From the NCBI RefSeq assembly GCF_033115175.1, contig NC_084834.1:80274462-80338461 (forward strand): 64,000 nt of DNA, read 5' to 3'. The DNA comes from Lepus europaeus (Eukaryota; Chordata; Mammalia; Lagomorpha; Leporidae). The first letter of the stretch is position 1, and every line of letters starts with the position of its first letter. Shown here piece by piece: positions 35,448 through 48,364 of this stretch. The position numbers and the translations under genes are program-made. Under the pieces are notes generated by a model that searched no databases, was not told the origin of the DNA, and saw only the letters and a program-made list of their open reading frames with translations.

Positions 35448-35990
35448 ATTCCTCAGCATTTTTAAAGTAAAAAAAGGTCTATGGATGAGAGCTGTGATAG
35501 TAGCTAGAATGAGAAGAAGCTCAGAGATAGGATGGTAAAGGGAAAAGTCTTCACGGTTGGAGTTGAGTGCATGACTTGGGGCCCAGGTCACCTGACTCTT
35601 GAATAATTATTTTCCATTTAGTCAAAGTTTACACTCTAGACAGAGAAAGTATGGATGTATGTTATATATGCATTTATTTTAGATTGAAAACTCTTTCAGA
35701 ATTCTATTGCACATTTTTGTGAGAATTATAAATAATTAGTATTTATTCCCTAGATTATAATAGAGTGAGGCATTTGAGCTGTGTTGGAAACTGTTTCCCT
35801 AAACACAAATGATTCCTGCCTGTCATTTAGTTCTAGTGTTTAATTCTGCAGCATGAAGTTCTCTCTTGATGTCTAGCTGTCAGAAGTTATCCTGTGGTCA
35901 GTACACCTGTCACAGTGGTCACCACTCACTTTCCCAGGGGAAGTAGAGTAACATACTTACAAGAAAAGCAGAATGAGTCTCAGATTTGGA
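35448..35990. other. No gene or repeat recognised
   Basis: AT-rich spacer. Part of a 105-codon open frame (35894-36211) lies here and runs through the MIR-like fragment, which argues against a gene. Confidence 0.4.
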
Positions 35991-36150
35991 CAGAACCCAG
36001 ATCTCTCACTGTTAGATTCCTTAAACTACATGAGCTCACTATTGTCACCTGTAGAATGAGGATAATAGGACCCACCTGTTGTGTGAATGAATTGAACAAC
36101 ATCTGTAAAACAGATAGCAGGATTGTTGATGCAGACACAGTGCTCAGTGG
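35991..36150 (+). mobile_element. MIR SINE fragment
   Basis: Sense-orientation MIR middle part: ttagattccttaaactacatg, then cacctgtagaatgaggataa, taggacccacctgttgtgtg, aatgaattgaacaacatc, cagtgctcagtgg. Ends are diffuse. Confidence 0.6.
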
Positions 36151-36839
36151 ATCTTTTCCCCTCAAAGCTTCTCCCATGCTGTTGAAAGTAGGCCTTTGTT
36201 GTTTTTGCTGATGTTGGAGACTGCTAACAGAGTCTGATAGAATGATGCCTGAAACAACAGTAAATTGGCTCTGATTGAATGCTTGAAAGTTTCTCTAATG
36301 GTTTTACATTTGTCTACTTTGGCTGCCTCCGGTGAGGTTTTTGGCTGTATCCCAAACAATTGAGATTTTTGAATGAGTGAACTATCACCAGAGTATTGCA
36401 AAATCTTAACAATCCATGTTCTTTATGTTCTTATGTTAAAACAGAATGCCTGTCCTGTGTGCTCAATTGAGAATCTGAATTTTCTTAGAAACATAGGTCA
36501 TGAGGAAACTGGTGGTAAGTTGAAATTATCAAGTTATTCATGTTATAAACTATAAAATTGCCCAGATTATTTATTATATTGAATATTTCCCTAATAGCAT
36601 ATTTTAATTCAAACCAGTTTCACATATATTTTATTAAATATGCTTCACATTGTACCAGTGAAACATTTTAAATTTATTTTCATAGGTTACAAAACTAAGT
36701 TTTAGCATATAGCATTATAACTGAACTCTATGTTTTGAATAAGTTTAAGTAATTCCTCAAAATTGAATTCCCACAAAATAAATTTTAAGAAAAATTATTT
36801 TGACTAATGAGAGTTCAGTTTTGAGGTTTAATTGTACTC
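36151..36839. other. No gene or repeat recognised
   Basis: AT-rich; the open frame 36373-36555 is 60 codons with no recognised domain. Confidence 0.4.
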
Positions 36840-37110
36840 CAACACTTGTAACAATAGCTAGACAGGAGTAAGAAATTCTGGGGTTCTACTGCACAGTATA
36901 GTGAACATAGATAATGTTATATATACTTCTCTATTAAAATGGGGGACATGATTTTTGGATGTTTTCACTATAAATAAGTGTTAAGAGTTTGAAAGGATTA
37001 ATATATTTACCCTGATTGGACATTATTCAATATATGCATGTAATGAAACATCACATAGTAGCCAAAAAATACACACAATTTTTATATGTCTGCTAATTTT
37101 TTTAATAAAA
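36840..37110 (+). mobile_element. L1M-type 3' end fragment
   Basis: Sense-orientation 3' end of an old mammalian L1: ggttctactgcacagtatag, tgaacatagataatgttat, gatttttggatgttttcac, tataaataagtgttaagag, ttaccctgattggacatt, catgtaatgaaacatcaca, then an A-rich end. It mirrors the antisense copy at 20606-20890. Confidence 0.75.
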
Positions 37111-37853
37111 AAACCTTTAAATTATAATCTGGCACTTTATTGATACAATAAGATCTTAGATTTGATTATAGAAATATCCAAACAACTATAATTAAAAAGC
37201 TTAAATTCTTGCTTTTGTCATTGCATTCCTGCAAGTCTGGTCAAGTGGCTGCAAATGTCTTTTCATAAGATATAGATATCTCCTCTACTCCTATTTTGAG
37301 TGTTTGTTTTAGGGCAATAAATACTTACTCTTCTCACCTGACAATGAAAAAATATTTTCTTTTAAAATACATTTTATTTATGTTTTTACTTTTTTTCATT
37401 ATGATTTTGTAATAGAAAAAATTAGTAATAGAAAAAATTCTACACATTCTTAATTGATCAAATATTGAAGTAAGAATGCATACAGAATTAATATTGCAGA
37501 TATTATAAAATATAGAGAATAAAAACTAGATAATAAATTAAAGAGAAGGAAAATGTTTTACTTATATCCAGAGTTTATTTTCTCAAAATGATATAAAAAA
37601 GTGAGTAACTCTGAAGACATTTGATTGACAACTTCTTTCACTCACACAGTTTATACTGAAATTTTTATAAAGAAGATTGTCTTATTTGAAAAACTTATTC
37701 TTTCTTAGAAAAATATTTTCAGAGTGAAATTTGGAAAAACAAATATCCATGGATGTGTTTTCAAACTATGGTTTATACTGAGTCTTTTAGATCTGAAACC
37801 AAGACTACTAATGAGACTATTTTGACATCTTGAGGGACAGCATTCTCCAAAAA
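37111..37853. other. No gene or repeat recognised
   Basis: Strongly AT-rich, with poly-A/T patches and only short open frames. Confidence 0.45.
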
Positions 37854-37867
37854 ATAGGTACAATTTA

Positions 37868-38202
37868 GCCGGCGCCGCGGCTCAGTAGTGTGCCTTGTGG
37901 CGCCGGCACACTGGGTTCTAGTCCCGGTCGGGGCACCGATTCTGTCCCGGTTGCCCCTCTTCCAGGCCAGCTCTCTGCTGTGGCCAGGGAGTGCAGTGGA
38001 GGATGGCCCAAGTGCTTGGGCCCTGCACCCCATGGGAGACCAGAATAAGCACCTGGCTCCTGCCATCGGAACAGCGCGGTGCGCTGGCCGCAGCGCGCCT
38101 ACCGCAGCGGCCATTGGAGGGTGAACCAACGGCAAAAGGAAGACCTTTCTCTCTGTCTCTCTCTCTCACTGTCCACTCTGCCTGTCAAAAATTAAAAAAA
38201 AA
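37868..38202 (+). mobile_element. CSINE type B, full length
   Basis: Head gccggcgccgcggctcagta, B box ggttctagtcc at about 37914, the type B block cggtcggggcaccg, ttgcccctcttccaggcc, gggagtgcagtggaggatgg, gaaccaacggcaaaaggaag, CT block and a plain A tail. Flanking ataggtacaat and atagatacaat (about 37854-37864 and 38203-38213) are a target duplication with one mismatch. Confidence 0.96.
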
Positions 38203-38324
38203 ATAGATACAATATGTCCTTTTCCATATTATGTTTTTTACATTGTGATTTTAAGATTCATTCGTTCAGGAGAGAAAGTTTACCTTCTCTCAAACAGTGA
38301 TACAACTTCTGACTGATTTTTTTC

Positions 38325-38517
38325 AGATACTTGCTCTTTTGGACCCAGCTACCAGGCTGTGAGGAAACACAAGCAGCTCAGGGAGAGGTCTACTTAGAGA
38401 AGAGCCAAGACTTCCTGGTCCACAGACTTGTGTCCCTGATGACAGCCAGCACTAACTTGCCAGTCATATGCAGAAGCCATTTTGAAAGTAGATTCTCCAG
38501 CTTCTAGTTAAGCCATC
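38325..38517 (+). mobile_element. MaLR-type LTR fragment
   Basis: Resembles the middle of an MLT1-like LTR: cttgctcttttggacccagc, accaggctgtgaggaaacac, aagcagctcagggagagg, gacagccagcactaacttgcc, aagccattttgaaagtag, attctccagcttctagttaag. It stops where L1-like sequence begins at about 38518. Confidence 0.5.
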
Positions 38518-39474
38518 CCTGAAAATGTTGTGAGAGCAATAATGGGAAGAGTTAGGGCAAAAAGAGCAGAGGAAACTATGCAAACTGGAGGGACACAGTG
38601 GACCTACATTGGTGGCGAGGACACGCACAACTCTGTATCCCAGCAGCGGAGAGCCTCTGCACCAGCGTTGGAGAGTGAGGTGAGACCAGATTGCAGTAGC
38701 CCAAGCCACTGGAAAAAAAGCCACAGGGAATCCAGCTTGGAGCGCTGTGGGGGAATATTGTATCTGCCAAACAAGGGGAGAAAAAACAAAGGAGAGGCAT
38801 TTATTTTATCTCCCTGATCGCGCCCCAATGGCATCCTGTAACAAACTGAGAGAGAGCAGGCATCGTTTTGGACATAAAAACTGCCCTTCCAGTTTGTGTC
38901 CACACCCAGCAACCAGCCAAGTGGAGACTCCTGAGTCTTATTGGGGCTGAGTGCTCATGACTGTAGGAGGTTTGTGTATCAGGATTGTGAAAACACAGAG
39001 ACTGTGTGGGAGGACTCAGGGTTTGGCTGGGACTTTGGGTAGTCACTGTGGGAGGCTCCACATGATCAGGGCTCCCTGGTTACCTGGAGAGGGATGTTGC
39101 TGGAGAATCTGAGCTTACACTGTGGACTGCAGAGATCATATGTCTGGTCCTTGTGGCAGAGTGGATAATTAATATACCCACTGGGGCTGGTGTCTACTTT
39201 GAGGAGCTCAGTTGAGTCTTTGCCAAGAGACAAGAACAAGTCTCCCCTCTGATTAAAAAAAAAGAGGGGATTTACCATGCCAAACCTGGGTGTGTCACCT
39301 CATGCATGCCCTTCACTCTGGAGAACTGAACAGAGCTCCTTGGCCACAGCTACTACATGACTCCAGGTATTCACTGAAAGCAGACACTCTGCTAAATCCA
39401 CACAAACATAGTCCAAAGATAAAGCCTGTCACAGACAAAAAAACCCCCAAAGAAACCAGTGGGTATCTCCACAA

Positions 39475-40440
39475 ATGCTAAATAACAAATGCACTAATTC
39501 AAGAAACAAGAATAAGGAAGACATCATGGCTCCCCCCAAAGAATACAACACTTCAATACTAGATTGAGAAGATGATAAGGTTGAAGAAATGCCAGAAATG
39601 AAATTCAAAAAATTGATTATAGGATTGCTTAGAAGTAATCAGAAACAAATGCACAAACTAATAAAATCCATACATGACATGAAAGAAAATTTTTCCGACA
39701 AAATTGAGATTTTAAAGAAGTGAAAATGAAATCTTGGAAATGAAGAATTCAATAAAACAAATAAAAAATGCAGTGGAAACCCTAAACAACAGAATCAGTA
39801 AAGCAGAAGAAAGGATATCTGACTTAGAAGACAGAGCACAAGAAATTATACAGTCAGATCAAACACAAGAAGAGGACAACAGAAAACTGAAAAAACACTT
39901 GGTAATCTACAGGATATAATCAATCAATAAACAGGTTCTAGGAATTCCTGAAGGCATGGAAAGAAAGGATTAGAAGGCCTTTTTAGTGAAATAATATAAG
40001 AAAAATTCTCTAAGTTTGAGAAAGAAAAGGACATCCAAGTATAGGAAGCACATAGAACTCCTAATAGACATGACCAGAAAAGATCTTCACCATGATACAT
40101 TGTAGTCAAATTCTCTACAGGAAAACATAAATAAAATATTCTAAATTGTTCATGAGAGAAATGCCAGATTTCTTTCAGAGGATCTCCAATTAGACTCACA
40201 GTAGACTTTTCATCAGAAATCCTATAGGTTAGTAGAGAATTGCAAGATATATTCCAAGTCTTAAAAGAGCTGTCTACACTGAATACTATAACCAGCAAAG
40301 CTCTCATTTATGACAAATGTGAAATAAAGACCTTCCATGATAAATAGAAACTGAAAGAATTTGTCACCACTTGTCCAGCCCTGCATAAGATGCTTAAAGA
40401 TGTGCTGCACACAGGAAAACAGAGACATAGTAAAAAGGAA
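39475..40440 (+). pseudogene. L1 ORF1 remnant
   Basis: ORF1 encodes the L1 RNA-binding chaperone. The probable start is ATG at 39475; the frame meets a stop TGA at 39565-39567 (codon 31). The coiled-coil stretch is still open at 39734-39919 (KNAVETLNNRISKAEERISD). The later part, including ccagcaaagctctcatttatg and the aaataaagaccttccatgat segment, is broken by further stops. Comparison with the copy starting at 63555 shows the same first codons. Confidence 0.8.
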
Positions 40441-40479
40441 ATCCAAAGTGAAAAATGGGAATATTTATGGAAAGATGGC

Positions 40480-43130
40480 AGGGCAAAGTCATTACTTATC
40501 AATAGCAATCTTGCATGTAAATGACCTCAACTCTCCAGTTAAAAGACACAGACTGGCTTAATGGACTCAAGTACAAAACCCATCTATTTGCTGCCTACAA
40601 GAAACACATCTCAAACACAAAGATGCATGCATAATGAAAGTGAAAGGATGGAAAAAGATATTCCATACCAACATAAACCAAAAAAGAGGTGGTGTAGTCA
40701 TCCTAATATCTGACAAAATAGACTTTAACACAAAAACTGTTAAAGGAGATAAAGAAGAGCACTATGTAATGATAAAAGGATCAATTCAACAGGAAGGCGT
40801 CACTATTATAAACATATATGCACCTAATATAGGGCACTTGGGTATTTAAAAGAAACGTTAAAGGATCTAAAGGGAGATATAGACTCAAATATAGTAGTAA
40901 TGGGGTATTTCAATACCCCATTATCAGCAATGGACAGATCAACCAGACCGAAAATCAGCAAGGAAACAGCAGAGATAATCAACATCATAGAGTAAATAGA
41001 CCTAACCGATATCTACAGAAGTTTTCATTGTACACTTGAAGAATACACATTTTTCTCAGCAGTGAATGGGACTTTCTCTAGGATTGACCACATGCTAGAC
41101 CTTAATTCAAGTTTCAACAAATTCAACAAAATCTAAAACATACCATGTACCTTCTTGGACCAGAATGGAATGATGCTGAGAATCAGAAACTTAGGAGTAT
41201 TTAGGACACATGGAGACTGAACAACATACTCCTGAATGAACAGTGGGTCATAGAAGAAATAAAAAACATTCTGGAAACAAATGAAGATGAGAGTACAAAA
41301 TATTAAAACTTACGGGATACAGCAGAAGCAGTGTTAAGAGGAAAGTTTATAGCAATTGGTGCCTACATCAAGAAATTGGTAAGGCACCAAATAAATGAGC
41401 AATCAATGCATATCAGGATCTAGAAAATTAACAGCAAACCAAACCCAAAACTAGTAGGAGAAAAGAAATAATTAAAATTACAGAAGAAGTCAACAAAATT
41501 GAAACCCCTTCCCCACAAAAATATGAAAGATCCGCAGAATGAAGAGCTGATTTTTTGGAAAAAATAAATAAATAAATAAATAAACACAATAGAGGCACCA
41601 CTGGCCAAACAAACCAAAAAAAGGAAGAAGTCCCAAATCAATAAAATTAGAGATGAAAAAGTAAATGTAGCAACAGACAATGCAAAAATAAAAGAATAAT
41701 CATAAATTCCAACAAAAAGCAATATGCCAACAAATTGGGAAACCTAGAATAATTGGATAGACTTCTGGAGACATACAACCTACCTAAATTGAGCTAGGAA
41801 GACATAGAAAATGTAGACCATAGAAAAACATAGAAAAACAGACCCATAACCAAGACAGAAATTTAATCAGTAATAAAGACCCTTCCAACAAAGAAAAGTC
41901 CAGGAACAGATGGATGCACTGCTGAATTCTACCAGACATTTAAAGAAGAACTAACTCCAATTCTTTTCAAGATATTCAAAACAATTGAAAGGAAAGGAAT
42001 CTTCCCAGGTTCTTCTATGAAGTCAGCATGACCTTAATTCCAAAATCCGGAAAAGACACAACATGAGAAAGAAACTACAGAGCAATTTCCCTGATGGAAA
42101 TAGCTGCAAATATCCTCAACAAAATTCTAGTCAGTAGAATCCAACAACACATCTGAAAGATCATTCATCTGGACCAAGTGGGATTTATCCCTGGTAGGCA
42201 GGGATGATTCAACATTTGCAAATCAATCAGTGTGATACATTATATTAACAAACTAAAGAGCAAAAACCATATAATTATCTCAATAGATGCAGAGAAAGCA
42301 TTTGATAAGATACAATACACTTTCATGATGAAAACTCTAAGCAAATTAGGTATAGAAGGAAGATTCCTCAACTCAACCAGAGCAATTTATGACAAACATG
42401 TGGCCAGTGTTCTATCCATGGGGAAAAGTTTGAAGCATTCCCACTGAGACATGGAACCAGGCAAAGAGATCAAGAAACTCCACAACAACAAAGTAAAAAA
42501 CCCAGTTAAGAAATGGGCAAGGGACTTAAACAGATATTTTTCAAAAGAGGAAACCCAACAGACATATGAAAAAATACTCAGGATCATTAACTCTCACAGA
42601 AATGCAAATCAAAACCACAGTCAAGTTTCACCTCACCCCAGTTAGAATGGCTTTCATACAGAAATCAACAAAAACCAAATGCTGGCAAGGATGTGGGGAA
42701 AAAGGTATCCCAATCTACTGTTGGTGGGAATGCATACTGCTAAATCGACTATGGAAGACTGTATGGAGGTACCTCTGAAAACTGAATATGGTCCTACCAT
42801 ACCATCCAGCCATCCCACTCCTTGGAATTTACTCAAATGAAATGAAATAATCAAATATAAGACTTATATGCACTCCCATGCTTATTGCAGCTCAATTAAC
42901 AATAGCTAAAATATGTTATCAACCTAAATGCCCATTAGTGTAAGACTGGATAAAGAAATTATGTGATACGTACTGAATGGAATACTACACAGCAGTAAAA
43001 AATGAAATACAGTCATTTGCAACAAATGGATGAATCTCACCAATATCATACTTAGTGACATAAGCCTTTCCCAAAGGGAAAATTCCATTTGTTCTCCCTG
43101 ATATTTGATAACTAACAGAACACCAGAAAG
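40480..43130 (+). pseudogene. L1 ORF2 remnant lacking the reverse transcriptase core
   Basis: The endonuclease part is recognisable: VNDLNSPVKRHRLA at about 40519-40560, CLQETHL at 40592-40612 (its glutamate is a catalytic residue in the family), and INIYAPN near 40815. The RT fingers begin at 42232 ([29 protein letters not shown]). At about 42452 the text jumps from the G-T-R-Q motif that normally precedes GCPLSPLL directly to LHNNKVKNPVKKWARDLNR, which belongs near the C terminus. The palm with its FADD motif and the thumb are absent. The C-terminal GCGEKGIPIYCWWEC cysteine motif survives at about 42690. Many frame changes make it non-coding. Confidence 0.88.
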
Positions 43131-43228
43131 GAAACCTGTAGAAGTGAAATTGACACTATGAAAAGTAATGACTTGGACAACCCTTGTCTTGACTGTTGAG
43201 AAACAGTTTTGTTTTCTGTTTTTTTTTT

Positions 43229-43565
43229 CAAGGATTTATTTATTTAATTGGAAGTAACAGTTACACAGAGGTAGGAAAGTCAGAGAGAGAGAGAGAGAGA
43301 GAGAGATGTTCCATCTGCTGGTTCCCTTGCCAGACAGCCGTAACTGCTGGAGTTGCACCGATCCAAATCCAGGACCCAGGAGCCTCCTGCAGATCTCCCA
43401 TGTAGGTGTAGGGGCCCAAGGACTTGGGCCATCTTCTACTGCTTTCCCAGGCCACAGCAGAGAGCTGGATCAGAAGTGGAACAGCCCGGTCATGTACCGG
43501 TATCCATATGGGATGCTGGCACTGCAGGTGGTGGCTTTTACCCACTATGCCACAGTGTCAGCCCC
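43229..43565 (-). mobile_element. CSINE type A inside the L1 3' UTR
   Basis: Reverse-oriented: caaggatttatttatttaat, a pure GA tract (43281-43304), ccatctgctggttcccttgc, ggggcccaaggacttgggcc, catatgggatgctggcactg, ctatgccacagtgtcagcccc. Flanks agttttgttttct (left) and aggttttattttt (right) look like a diverged T-rich target duplication. L1 sequence resumes on the right. Confidence 0.93.
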
Positions 43566-44417
43566 AGGTTTTATTTTTTTTTCTTCTCAATACCATTGGT
43601 TGAACACTTTACTTAACATAGAATTAATTATATATGTAAAAAGTCAATTGAAAATAGATCCCAGTAAAAAATAAGAGTGGGAATAAGACAAGAAGGAGCT
43701 GTATAGTTCTGCATATGTTCTTATTAACTTATTTCTAAGGGAAAAGCTAAAAACTTGCCATGAGACTCCAAATCCCATTAAACTGGGTGGTAGTTATTTC
43801 ATCTTAAGTGTTAAACTGATCATATTAAGTGTTTAATTGATCATATAATAAGATTAAGTATTAAAGGGATCATATAAATAAGATAAAGTATCTGGTAATA
43901 ACAATAGATAGAATTAAAAAGGAGAGAATGTTCTAACATGGGAAGCATTCCACATAGCAGACTCATAGAATGACAATCGCTTTAAATAGCACTTTGACCC
44001 AGACTCAGCCCTTAAGCTATTAGAATCTGGCTGAAAAGCCCATGAGAACATTTCAGGCATGGAAAGCCAAAACACTTTGACAAAAAAAAATGTCCTACAT
44101 GAAGGATCTCTGTGAGTGAGACCACAGTGGAAAGAAGTGGCCATCAAAGAAGGATATACTTTTCTCTGAAGGGAGGAGAGACCATCCATTTTGCTTATGA
44201 CCTTATCTAAATACTGACAGAGACTGTGGATTCAAAGGGCTTTCATAGTTTTGGCAGATCATGTCAAGAGCTTCGAGTGATCACTGACATCATACATAAG
44301 AGTGATGATAATTGTTAAATTAACAACAGGAATCACTGTGCACTTACTTCCCCTGAAGGACTTCTTTCTTTATGGGTTGTATTATGAGAATTAACTGTAA
44401 AACTTGTTCTTAACGAG

Positions 44418-44418
44418 T

Positions 44419-44443
<25 letters not shown>
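44418..44443. repeat. (TG)n microsatellite in L1 3' UTR
   Basis: About 12 uninterrupted TG units. The antisense copy at 22212-22938 has no such run, so it expanded in this copy. Confidence 0.9.
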
Positions 44444-44450
<7 letters not shown>

Positions 44451-44650
44451 TGGAATCTTTACTTGGTATAGAATTGGTCTTCTGTGTATAAAGTTAACTG
44501 TAAATGAATCTTAATGGAGAATGGGACTGGGAATGGGAGAGGGAGGAGGAAGTGGAGTGGGAGTGTGGTTATAGTGGGAAGAATCACTGTATTCTTCAAG
44601 ATGTACTTATGAAATTTGTACTCATTAAATGAAAGGTTTCCTTTAAAAAA

Positions 44651-47407
44651 TGCTATTCTTTCCATGAAAAAATAAAGAGCAACAAGGAACCACTGCTAAG
44701 GCAAAATCTAATTCAATAACACATTAGTAAACAAGTGAAATGAATGCTGTCATTTTAGGACACTAGGTTTTAAGATAACAGACTTAGATAATTTCTTTAA
44801 GCAATAATACCCAATATCCTGACTATTAATTTTATATAAATTAAGTGGTCGTTGTCTACTTTCATGGTTGTACATCAAAAAATTTGGTTTTATTACATTC
44901 AGAAAGAAGCATCAATTTTTCAGATATATTTATCTGTTAACACAGTATTCAAGTATATCAGTGTTGAAAGGTTTGTTTTCACTAACAGAAATATCTAATA
45001 AAATCACATTACACGTTTGAATAATAATTTTACTTAAAGCCCTCTAGCCAGTCTCTGTATTATGTAAGAATTGTGAATGCCAGGATATTTTATTTTAGCT
45101 CCATTTAGGAAGTTCTGACTTTAGAAATTTCATTCCTCAAGAAAGTGTCTCCTAAGAACCATTTTCTGCAACTGTGGCTCAATAACAGTAAATGGAAAGT
45201 ATCTTTATGAAGAATGGATGTGAATCATCATTGAATTATCTTGCTATTGTCTCACCAAAATAGTTTTATACATTAAGTGATAGATCAAATATAATCACTG
45301 ACTAATGGGATGAGTTACCATAACTTAACTGAGTGGTATTCCCAAATGTAGTGTGTTCATCAAATGTAGAAACTCAAATGACCCCATATGTTGGTGTTCC
45401 TGTCCCACATTTCCTGAATCAGCTAAAAGATAGAATGGATGTCATAAATCCTCCAAATCCTATGTGAATACCTGAATTTTTAGGGGAGGTTTTAAATTAG
45501 ATGCAGAGGAAAATCTAGGAGGTGAAATTGGAATCAAAGTACACTTCTGGGATTTAGAAACAGTCTAAAAGACTGATTTTCCAGAATTAATGTGAGTAAA
45601 CACATTAAGGTATCTATAACAAATATATTTTAATTTAGGAGGCAAACTAATGCCAGATGAACAACATAGCCTCTAAAGAGATTTATTTGAAAAGAAATAA
45701 TATTCGCTCTAATTTCCATGGGTATTAAAGAACTCATTTATTTTAATAAATAAGATATTATAGATGAGAGTGTATGACAATTACATACACTGGATTGAAA
45801 GAATTAATAAGATAATTTAGAATAAAAATAGTGATACATTACCTAAAATAATTTAAAGTAGTATAGAGTTAAGCTGATATGTAGAAAGACAACTCATAGA
45901 TACGTTGAATATACTCATGAAAAAATTCTTTACCTCAGATGCAGAAAAAAGTAAAATGAAATGATAGCATATATGTTTACACACATATATACATATATGC
46001 AGTTAGTGTTTTAGTATATGAACAAAGATATATCTGAATGACGATATGAAATGTACAAGTAACATGGACAGATAAAAATGACAAATATAGATGACCAATA
46101 AATAGCAGACTTAAAAGTCATATAAAATCAAATGCAAATTCAAAAATTATGAAATATCATGTTTTATAATTCAGAATGACAGCTATTATCAACTTTTATC
46201 AAATATTATCAAATTTTAAAATATGGTAAATGATAGATAATGCAATGGAATATTTAGTGCTAAAATATAATGCTTTGTCAGAGATGCTATTGCTTTTTCA
46301 GAAGATGCGATGTGCTCAACAAATTTTGATTCTTTTCCTCATGGACATATAGCTGAGTGAGATTCCTTGCTAAATATTAGGTCTGCTAGTAGATGATCAT
46401 ATGACTAAGAGTTGGCCAATTGTAAGTGATATGTACTGCTTTAAATCATGACCACCAAAAAAATCACATGCAATCCATTATAAACTATTTCATGTCTGAC
46501 TGTTGTTTTTACTAATCCAACATAGAACTTGAACAGCATGGGGAAAGGAGTAGCTATGAATTGGAAGGTGTCTGAGTGTCTGATCCACTGTGTGGAAGAG
46601 AGCCATTCAGGACAGCTGGCCAACAAATAACCCATGTGCTGCATAATTGAATGATGAAAGTAAACACTTGTGTCAATTCACTAAGATTTGGTGGTGATTT
46701 CTAAGAAAAGCTGACTTACATGCAAATTGGTACTTTATTATGTGATGTTACCATAGGAAAACTCTAATCAATGAGGCATGTGGTTAAGTGGCAGTCAGGA
46801 AACTGCTATCAGAGCCTAGGAATATGGTACTCTGGTAGACATTATGGTAATACAGCAGGAAGAGGATAGTGAAATACTTGGCCAAATTCTTGCCTGTGGT
46901 GACTTGGAATATATCTTACAGACCTTATTTCTGGAGAAAGCAATTGGAAAGACTCTGTGTGTGTGTGTGTGTGTGTGTGTTGTCTATCAGTGGTGCTTTT
47001 GAGAAGTTAGAAGAAACTGATGAGCTTGAGATTCTCTTGCATGGTCTGTAAATGGATGTGGAAAGGAATTTAGAGAGTATTAAAATTTGAATGCCATAAT
47101 GATTTATAGAACTTTCCAGTTTCTAGAGCTAAAGTGTGACAGAGAAGATTGAAAATCTGTTAAGCAAAGACGTAGTAAAGCTTCTAAATCAGAAAATATG
47201 GGTCATATCTGTGATAAAAATAATATTAAACAAATGGGCTTCCTATCTATTGTTTGTGTTGGGCAAGCTCATTGCTATGACATTGAGATTGCAGCATTGG
47301 TTTGAGGAAGTAAAGAAATAAGCTGGAGAAATTTTGCTTTAAAACCCTTGGTTGTGAATAGTGGCATGTGGAACTCACTGGAAGTGAATAGAATGCAGCC
47401 CATGCAG
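44651..47407. other. AT-rich DNA with faint old L1; no gene recognised
   Basis: About 46065-46200 weakly resembles the ORF2 C-terminal part of an old L1 (gaccaataaatagcagactt ... gaatgacagctattatcaa). The rest shows no landmark. Open frames at 46869-47051 and 47136-47321 are about 60 codons and the first crosses a GT microsatellite. Confidence 0.4.
46955..46981. repeat. (GT)n microsatellite
   Basis: Thirteen uninterrupted GT units. Confidence 0.93.
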
Positions 47408-47637
47408 AGGCCAGGGAGTGCAGTGGAGGATGGCCCAAGTGCTTGGGCCCTGCACCCCATGGGAGACCAGGAGAAGCACCTGGCTCCTGCCATCGGAACA
47501 GCGTGGTGCACCGGCCGCAGCGCGCTACCGCGGCGGCCATTGGAGGGTGAACCAACGGCAAAAGGAAGACCTTTCTCTCTCTCTCTCTCTCACTGTCCAG
47601 TCTGCCTGTCAAAAAAAAAAATTAAAAAAAAAAAAAG
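47408..47637 (+). mobile_element. CSINE type B, 5'-truncated
   Basis: Begins at ggccagggagtgcagtggag, inside the body, so head and pol III boxes are missing. It continues cccaagtgcttgggccctgc, ctgccatcggaacagcg, cggccgcagcgcgctacc, gaaccaacggcaaaaggaag, CT block, then A-rich tail. Very similar to the copy at 37868-38202. Confidence 0.93.
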
Positions 47638-48044
47638 AAAAAATACTATTGTCAAAGGAAACACAAGCTTCTACATAAACATCACTGACCAGTGATAAAC
47701 TGTTTAGGATCTCCTGTTTGTAACGAGAACAGGCTGTAAAAGCATGAAAGGCCCAAGAAGGGCATATTCCTCCTTTGTCACCTCAGACCACTTGAATATG
47801 TGAAAGTAGAATATGGTAATTTCTCAATTGGGAGAGTCACTGGACAAGGGAGTTACACCCAAAGACTGAATCACAAAATCATCAACCATATCCCCCACCC
47901 AAAGGGGATCTTTATAAGACCTATTACAGTGAGATTTCAAGGTGTCTGCTCACCCATGACTGTTATGCCTCTCTCACACTGCCACATTTTCTATTATAGT
48001 AAATCTATCCTAACTGTATTTTAGTATTATTAAGGGGAGCTAAT

Positions 48045-48364
48045 ATTTTATTTATTTACTTGAAAGAGTTACAAAGAGAAAGAAGGAGAGGGAGAGAGAG
48101 AGAGCACTCTTCCATCTAATGGTTCACTCCCCAATTGGTTGCAATGGCTGGAGCTGCACCGATCCAAAGCCAGGAACCTGGAGCTTCCTCCGGGTTTCCC
48201 ATGGGGGTACAGGAGCCCAGTGACTTGGGCCATCTTCTACTGCTTTTCCAGGCCATAGAAGAGAGCTGGATCGGAAGTGGAGCTGCCAGGACTCAAACTG
48301 GCACCCATATGGGATACCTGCACTGCAGGTAGCAGCTTTACCCGCTATGACACAGTGCCGGCAC
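48045..48364 (-). mobile_element. CSINE type A, full length
   Basis: Reverse-oriented: attttatttatttacttgaa, gagagggagagagagagag, ggttcactccccaattggtt, ccagtgacttgggccatc, aggactcaaactggcaccc, atatgggatacctgcactgc, gacacagtgccggcacc. Confidence 0.92.

Larger units (their letters stand above)
38518..44650 (+). mobile_element. Near-complete rabbit-type L1, internally deleted and SINE-interrupted
   Basis: Order along the plus strand: 5' UTR (about 38518-39474), ORF1 remnant (from 39475), ORF2 remnant (about 40480-43130), 3' UTR (to about 44650). The 5' UTR matches that of the L1 starting at 62529 through gtgaggtgagaccag and gttttggacata. The 3' UTR matches the reverse complement of 22212-22938. 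A SINE (43229-43565) lies in the 3' UTR, and a (TG)n run lies at 44418-44443. The exact 5' end is uncertain by about 100 bp and no target duplication was found. Confidence 0.9.

Noticed and set aside
35894..36211. 105-codon open frame
   Set aside because: Overlaps a MIR fragment on the same strand.
39924..40307. 127-codon antisense open frame
   Set aside because: Antisense to the L1 ORF1 region, same cause.
43914..44189. 91-codon antisense open frame
   Set aside because: Antisense to the L1 3' UTR.
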